From positions 1-6,294 of the forward strand of contig LNEX01000158.1 in assembly GCA_001464165.1 (NCBI GenBank): a stretch of 6,294 nt of DNA, written 5' to 3'. This DNA comes from a bacterium Ga0077546. GTDB taxonomy: Bacteria > Cyanobacteriota > Vampirovibrionia > Obscuribacterales > Obscuribacteraceae. The notes below the pieces were generated by a model. It saw only the letters and a program-made list of their open reading frames with translations, made no database searches and was not told the origin of the DNA. Made by a program: the position numbers and the translations under genes. Each line of letters starts with the position of its first letter. Within the stretch, counting starts at the first letter, position 1. Shown one piece after another: positions 1-3,779 of this stretch.

Positions 1-1272
1 AATAATTCTGGTGCCATAGTCATGAGCTTTTTTTGCCTTGCCTGATAGTGTATCGGGGTCAGCCACTACCAAAATGTCAGTTTTTTTGCTTACACCTGTG
101 ACTGGCACAAGTCCCTTCTGCCTTGCGAACTCTTCTGCTTGAGCTCGACTTATCGGTGCACCGCCAATAGTGCAAGTAATCGTGCCTGTAAAGCAGACGG
201 TTCGATTCGCTAGTTGGTTGCCAGCTTTTTCATTTGGTTGCACCCGTTGTGGTGACTCTGTCACCATTTTTATAGAATCAGTTACGAAATCTGGTTCAAA
301 GCCAAGTAGGCTGGCAACTAGATCAATATCACTGCGTTCGGAGTCAGACAGTACGTTGTCTTGGAAGGCTGTTTCTATTACCCCATGCAAATATTCGCGA
401 TGAGCAGTCAAAACTTCGTATTGAGATAAGCCACCCTCAACAGCAACTCTTGTTAGCTCGCTTATTTCGTCTTCATCGAGTCTTCTGTCTTCCAGGGCAC
501 GGTCGAGCAGGCTGCAGTAGAGAGCAATGTCTGCTTTGTCGGCCTCTGGCAATTTCATTAAAAGGGTTGATAAAAATGGATGTATTTGTTTTTCTGCGCT
601 GCTCGATCTGCGTACCGTTCTTCCTGAACAAGGTAGCTGGGGCCATAGGCGGCTGCTAACACCAGCCTTAAAACCCTCGAGTTGAGTGACAGATGAGACG
701 CCTTTGGCCGTTGCCATTTCTAAGTAGCGCATGAATAGTTGCCTGGTAACAGCCGCGTCGTCCAAAGCGCTGTGTTGGTGATTGTGATCAATCCCAAAAT
801 GAGTGCAACAGTCTTTTAGTTTTCTGCTGCTTGGGCCAAAAGTATAGGCTAGTCTCATCGTGCAGATTGTTGGTGGCTGTGGCAGCTCTGTTTCTATTCT
901 GTCGAATTCATAAGAGAGCATACCTAAATCAAATTGTATGTTGTGGCCAACAATGACCCGGCCATCTAATCTAGCAAGGATATCGCCAGCTATCTCAGTA
1001 AATGCTGGCGCGTTTTTTACGTCTCCGGCTTTGATACCATGAATATTGGTAGGGCCAAGGTCGCGGTTGGGATTAATCAATGTGACATATTCATCTTCAA
1101 CCGTACCATCAGAGTCACAGTGAATTATTGCAACTTCAATGACTCGGTCTCTGTTTTGATAAATGCCAGTGGTTTCGGTGTCGACAATTGCGAACTTTGG
1201 CTTGTTACCTGGTGTTAGTTCCTGAACTTTTGAATTAACTAAATCTTGAACTTGAAAGATATTTAGGACCAT
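1..1272 (-). CDS. DnaQ-like DEDDh 3'-5' exonuclease with C-terminal BRCT domain (3' end cut by window edge)
   Basis: The minus-strand frame is open for 424 codons from ATG at 1272 to the window edge, so the C-terminus is missing. Residues about 25-185 form a DEDDh exonuclease. Exo I is IVDTETTG (D31, E33), Exo II is GHNIQFD (D115), and Exo III is HSALDDAAVT (H167, D172), so all catalytic residues are present. The family removes nucleotides from 3' ends of DNA or RNA using two metal ions. Residues about 235-335 are acidic and helical, with repeated D/E-rich turns (RRLDEDE, NVLSDSE) that suggest a TerB-like fold; this is inferred. From about 357, NRTVCFTGTI begins a BRCT domain, continued by TDILVVADPDTLSGKAKKA, as in DNA ligase and DnaQ-BRCT proteins. 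GAGGAG at 1277-1282 supports the ATG start; an in-frame TTG four codons upstream overlaps that site. The gene is transcribed away from the reverse transcriptase cluster. A replicative proofreading subunit is unlikely given the BRCT tail. A repair or defence-linked exonuclease is more likely. Confidence 0.93.
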   Translation of the reverse strand, partial: MVLNIFQVQDLVNSKVQELTPGNKPKFAIVDTETTGIYQNRDRVIEVAIIHCDSDGTVEDEYVTLINPNRDLGPTNIHGIKAGDVKNAPAFTEIAGDILARLDGRVIVGHNIQFDLGMLSYEFDRIETELPQPPTICTMRLAYTFGPSSRKLKDCCTHFGIDHNHQHSALDDAAVTRQLFMRYLEMATAKGVSSVTQLEGFKAGVSSRLWPQLPCSGRTVRRSSSAEKQIHPFLSTLLMKLPEADKADIALYCSLLDRALEDRRLDEDEISELTRVAVEGGLSQYEVLTAHREYLHGVIETAFQDNVLSDSERSDIDLVASLLGFEPDFVTDSIKMVTESPQRVQPNEKAGNQLANRTVCFTGTITCTIGGAPISRAQAEEFARQKGLVPVTGVSKKTDILVVADPDTLSGKAKKAHDYGTRII

Positions 1273-1316
1273 GACTCTCCTCAATAGTGATTTACCAGAC
1301 GAGGATGCCTTGCGCC

Positions 1317-1514
1317 TTAAGTGAACTTTGCGGCGACTACTAAGTGTGCGGTTCTAAGTCTTTGAGCATCTCCTAAAGCGGAAGATAAGTCAATATGTTT
1401 TGGCTTGACGAGAGTTATGCCTCTTGAGTCAAGCGGCTTGTTTTGTGGCTTCGCTATGGCTTTGTTCTCATAAATTATGATGTCAATATGCGTTCCGTGG
1501 TCGATGGACGACAC
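1317..1514 (-). CDS. Doubtful small ORF, 65 codons, GTG start
   Basis: A leftward frame runs from GTG at 1514 to a TAA at 1317-1319, 44 nt upstream of the exonuclease start. The product would be a basic, soluble peptide with an isoleucine-rich stretch (HIDIIIYENKAIAKP) and no signal peptide or membrane segment. No Shine-Dalgarno sequence precedes the GTG. The same frame stays open upstream to about 1643 without any ATG. It is not a shadow of another gene, since nothing else is coded here. It does overlap the -35 end of the rightward promoter and the hairpin. It may be the remnant of a longer gene or chance. I do not recognise a family. Confidence 0.15.
   Translation of the reverse strand: MSSIDHGTHIDIIIYENKAIAKPQNKPLDSRGITLVKPKHIDLSSALGDAQRLRTAHLVVAAKFT
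1403..1434. repeat. Imperfect inverted repeat / hairpin in the divergent region
   Basis: The arms GCTTGAC (1403-1409) and GTCAAGC (1428-1434) are perfect complements. They continue inward as GAGAG/CTCTT (four Watson-Crick pairs and one G-T), with a two-base GA bulge on the right side and a TTATGC loop. The repeat sits upstream of both divergent genes. It could be an operator for a dimeric repressor or an RNA hairpin. No T-run follows directly, so an intrinsic terminator is unlikely. Confidence 0.4.
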
Positions 1515-1515
1515 T

Positions 1516-1544
1516 TTGACTGTTGAGTTGCATTGCCCTATGGT
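1516..1544 (+). promoter_or_regulatory. Candidate sigma70-like promoter for the rightward genes
   Basis: TTGACT (1516-1521, five of six consensus matches) is separated by exactly 17 nt from TATGGT (1539-1544, four of six matches). Transcription would start near 1551 and give a leader of about 100 nt before the ATG at 1650. It is the best-spaced match I found in the divergent region. It could drive the small gene and the hydrolase, and perhaps the reverse transcriptase as well. Confidence 0.45.
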
Positions 1545-1649
1545 ATGCTTCCATGCCGTTCTCGAGAGGTCATGGTGCGGCTGATTTCCTTGTTCTGGCC
1601 CATTTGAAGCTTGCGGTACAATCTTGAAAGTGAGAGGAATCGATTACGT

Positions 1650-2018
1650 ATGAAAGTTCATCGATCTGTTACTGAGCCGTTGAGTAAGATTGGCGCCCCG
1701 TGGCAAGAGAAGTGGGAAGGCGACGACAAGGGCCTCGTGACCGCCTGGGAAGTTGGGCGACAAGAAGCGGTACAAAATCCAAAGGTAGCTTTACAAGCGC
1801 TTGATGGTCAGCTCATCGTACTGCCATGGAAGGGCGGTGTTTCAAAGGCGCTCAAGTTAAAGCAGAAGTATGGAACTCTTTTGTATCTGGCTATGTGGCA
1901 GGGGTTGCGAGGTGAAGATCTGGATATCGATACCGACAAAGAATTAACGATGACTTGTTCTGCTACTCATATGAATGTGGTCTTTACCGCAGATTCTGGT
2001 AAGTACGCTGAGCCTTAG
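1650..2018 (+). CDS. Hypothetical protein, 122 aa
   Basis: I do not recognise this protein. It is soluble, with no signal peptide and no long hydrophobic segment. Notable stretches are WQEKWEGDDKGLVTAWEVGR (residues 18-37), which is tryptophan-rich and charged, and QLIVLPWKGG (54-63), a likely strand and turn. The amphipathic KALKLKQKYGTLLYLAMW (66-83) follows, and the C-terminus is polar. I chose ATG at 1650 because AGAGGA lies 11 nt upstream. A TTG at 1611, just after an in-frame TGA (1605-1607), would add 13 residues but has no ribosome-binding site. It is the first gene after the candidate promoter, and 49 nt separate it from the hydrolase, which suggests cotranscription. A small partner protein of the neighbouring system is possible, but nothing in the sequence shows that. 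Confidence 0.65.
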   Translation: MKVHRSVTEPLSKIGAPWQEKWEGDDKGLVTAWEVGRQEAVQNPKVALQALDGQLIVLPWKGGVSKALKLKQKYGTLLYLAMWQGLRGEDLDIDTDKELTMTCSATHMNVVFTADSGKYAEP

Positions 2019-2056
2019 CTGCATTAAAATTGAGTTGTTTTAGAGTTTTGAGAGGC

Positions 2057-2063
2057 AAGGAGG
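2057..2063 (+). promoter_or_regulatory. Strong ribosome-binding site of the hydrolase gene
   Basis: AAGGAGG, a near-perfect Shine-Dalgarno core, ends four bases before the ATG at 2068. It fixes the hydrolase start and implies efficient translation compared with the weak sites of its two neighbours. Confidence 0.75.
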
Positions 2064-2067
2064 CCTG

Positions 2068-3603
2068 ATGGCCCGACTTGGATGTTTTAGGTTCAGTTTG
2101 ATTGCTATTCAGCTCTTGAGTATCTTCTCTATGCCACAAGCAGCAGGGGCTGAGAGTTTAGAAAGAGTTTGGCTTGATGTGCCAGTTTCTGTTGTTAGTG
2201 ATAGAAAGAAACCACGGATTAAAGACAAGTTCAGCAAAGTTGGGCAAGACCAAGATGTCGGCACCCAGGGATTTTCTCTCGGGCAGGTTCACTTCGCTAA
2301 ATTTATTAAAGCCATAGACACTGAGAATCTGAAGCGATTGGAGCAATTGGGTTGCAAATCTGTGTCTGCAGCAGAAGCCGCTTCTATTAACACCAGGCTG
2401 AGTAAAGGAGCGGAAAATGCCTTAGTGTCTGGTATTTCCAGCAACTTAGATGCGAATGATGGAAAGACAAATATATTTGAGACTTATAAGTCTTTCGGGC
2501 TGCCAGACTGGTTTCCAAAACCTACACCTAGTCAGAAGCTAGTTGTTTTTGTTCATGGCTGCTGCATTGGCGAGAGAGCTGCCATTGAGCGCGCTGCAAC
2601 CCTCCTGATAGAAACAAGACAGCCAGTTTTGATGTTCGATTGGGCTACCGTTGGCGAGCCAACTGGTCTTCCGACCGCCGGCTATGCAAACTATCGCCGC
2701 TCGGAGCGTGCCGTTGAAATCAGCGAGATTATGTTCAGAAATATGATGCTCACGCTCACTGAGTCAGTCGCTCCAAATCGAATTGTTCTTGTTGGTCACA
2801 GCATGGGCAATAGAATAATTGTGTCGACGCTGCGGAGTTGGGACCTACGTGATCGTGGACGGTTTGCCCAAGTCCATCTTGCAAGACCAGATTTAAATAT
2901 CCAGGCTTATCTTTTGGATGAATACAATCTTTGCAACAAATCACAAGAAACATTTGTCTACTGTGCAAAGAATGACAATGCCATTAAGGCGTCTGAATTT
3001 CTTAGCTTCGGAATTCCTAGATTGGGTTCGCCTGGACTATTGAACGACTTGCTTGCAAATGGTGCTTCTCGGGCGCAGAAGAAAGTTGCTGCTTGGTTCA
3101 TAGACGTGTCTGCGCAAGGTGAGTACCCCAATAACCACAACATGCCGTATCAGTTGATCAGTACTATTATTTCGAATGGGCTTGCTCAAGCTTCAGCCGA
3201 ATTTGCTCTTGTGCCGGCTGACAGCAACAGTCGGTTGCTTAATGCTTGTACACTAAAAGATAGAAAACCCGGTCTTCCTGCGCAGACGTGTCTAGAGTCA
3301 GGTTTAAAGCCAGAGGTTCCGATTGAACTAGAAGTGAAGGAGTCACCGCTCATTCGGCACGGAGGCGATGGTGGCTCGGTGTTTAAGAAAATCGCACTAG
3401 ACAAGTTTGTGGTTTATCCGGGCGAAGAAGGGCAAGCTGTTCTATTGGGTGGTGCTGCTGGTGGGAGAGGCGGTTCAGTCGCTGATGAGGAACACAAAAT
3501 GATTATCGAGCTGTCTCGTAACTTTTTGAAAGTAAGGTCAAGAGGTTTTGTCGGTAGCATTCCCTACGCGGAGCTAGATGCTGCAAGGCTTGATGCGAAA
3601 TAG
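2068..3603 (+). CDS. Exported alpha/beta hydrolase, DUF900-like, 511 aa
   Basis: Residues 1-28 form a signal peptide: basic start, hydrophobic core SLIAIQLLSIF, and AGA before E29 as a signal peptidase I site. The mature protein should therefore lie outside the inner membrane. Residues about 155-375 are an alpha/beta hydrolase domain. FVHG (161-164) is the oxyanion-region strand. GHSMGNR (243-249) is the nucleophile elbow with S245. D275 (ARPDLN) or D303 (KNDNAIKASE) can serve as the acid, and H357 (NNHNMPYQ) as the base. The layout FVHG, FDW, GHSMGNR, PD, and a D-x-A-x-x-x-S block ending in RLG matches DUF900 (alpha/beta hydrolases of unknown substrate). The N-terminal 120 residues and the C-terminal 130, with a glycine-rich GGAAGGRGGS stretch, are additions I cannot assign. 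A lipase or esterase activity is likely, substrate unknown. The gene lies 176 nt upstream of the reverse transcriptase on the same strand. Confidence 0.88.
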   Translation: MARLGCFRFSLIAIQLLSIFSMPQAAGAESLERVWLDVPVSVVSDRKKPRIKDKFSKVGQDQDVGTQGFSLGQVHFAKFIKAIDTENLKRLEQLGCKSVSAAEAASINTRLSKGAENALVSGISSNLDANDGKTNIFETYKSFGLPDWFPKPTPSQKLVVFVHGCCIGERAAIERAATLLIETRQPVLMFDWATVGEPTGLPTAGYANYRRSERAVEISEIMFRNMMLTLTESVAPNRIVLVGHSMGNRIIVSTLRSWDLRDRGRFAQVHLARPDLNIQAYLLDEYNLCNKSQETFVYCAKNDNAIKASEFLSFGIPRLGSPGLLNDLLANGASRAQKKVAAWFIDVSAQGEYPNNHNMPYQLISTIISNGLAQASAEFALVPADSNSRLLNACTLKDRKPGLPAQTCLESGLKPEVPIELEVKESPLIRHGGDGGSVFKKIALDKFVVYPGEEGQAVLLGGAAGGRGGSVADEEHKMIIELSRNFLKVRSRGFVGSIPYAELDAARLDAK

Positions 3604-3638
3604 AGAGCTGTAACTTGCTTCTGTACGACAGGTTCTCT
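3602..3638. repeat. Stem-loop at the end of the hydrolase gene
   Basis: AGAGA (3602-3606) and CTGT (3608-3611) can pair with ACAG (3628-3631) and TCTCT (3634-3638). This gives nine base pairs around a small internal loop, with a 16-nt apical loop. The stem starts inside the hydrolase stop codon. No run of T follows, so it is a poor intrinsic terminator. It may protect the upstream mRNA or belong to a structured leader. Confidence 0.3.
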
Positions 3639-3657
3639 TGACGACGCCCTTGCGAGC

Positions 3658-3685
3658 TTGTCGGTATTGGTCTGACTGGAATAAT
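3658..3685 (+). promoter_or_regulatory. Candidate promoter for the reverse transcriptase or a leader RNA
   Basis: TTGTCG (3658-3663, four of six matches) is followed after 16 nt by AATAAT (3680-3685, five of six matches). Transcription would begin near 3692, leaving a leader of just under 90 nt before the GTG start. If used, it would let the reverse transcriptase be expressed independently of the hydrolase. Confidence 0.3.
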
Positions 3686-3696
3686 GTACTTTTCAT

Positions 3697-3737
3697 TGTC
3701 GCGTCTGCCTTGTTGTCAGAAGCCGTATGGTGCGACA
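3697..3737 (+). repeat. Stem-loop in the reverse transcriptase leader
   Basis: TGTCGC (3697-3702) pairs perfectly with GCGACA (3732-3737). The stem extends inward by two wobble pairs and one C-G pair. An alternative inner hairpin pairs TCTG (3704-3707) with CAGA (3717-3720). It lies just downstream of the candidate promoter, so it would be near the 5' end of the leader transcript. A structured non-coding RNA is possible but not shown. Confidence 0.3.
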
Positions 3738-3779
3738 CTGCTTTTGCTCTGCACTAACCTTCTTTAGAGGTTCATTCCT

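Larger units (their letters stand above)
1273..1649. other. Divergent intergenic region, 377 nt
   Basis: This spacer separates the leftward exonuclease gene from the rightward cluster. It contains the exonuclease ribosome-binding site, a hairpin at 1403-1434 and a good rightward promoter at 1516-1544. It also contains a leftward frame with no convincing start (1317-1514). I see no RNA gene and no convincing conserved protein. A weak leftward promoter for the exonuclease is possible: TTGACT at 1388-1393, read on the minus strand, with a 17-nt spacer to GATGCT at 1365-1370. The -10 matches consensus at only three positions. Confidence 0.6.

Noticed and set aside
170..403. Rightward ORF of 77 codons
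   Set aside because: It lies antisense to the linker and BRCT start of the exonuclease gene, whose motifs are unmistakable; it has no ribosome-binding site of note.
450..659. Rightward ORF of 69 codons
   Set aside because: It is antisense to the exonuclease middle section and is explained by that gene.
1611..2018. TTG start at 1611 for the small hypothetical gene
   Set aside because: No Shine-Dalgarno sequence precedes the TTG, while ATG at 1650 has AGAGGA upstream. I prefer the shorter 122-residue form.
3602..3638. Intrinsic terminator after the hydrolase
   Set aside because: The stem is interrupted and no run of T follows, so I list it only as a stem-loop.
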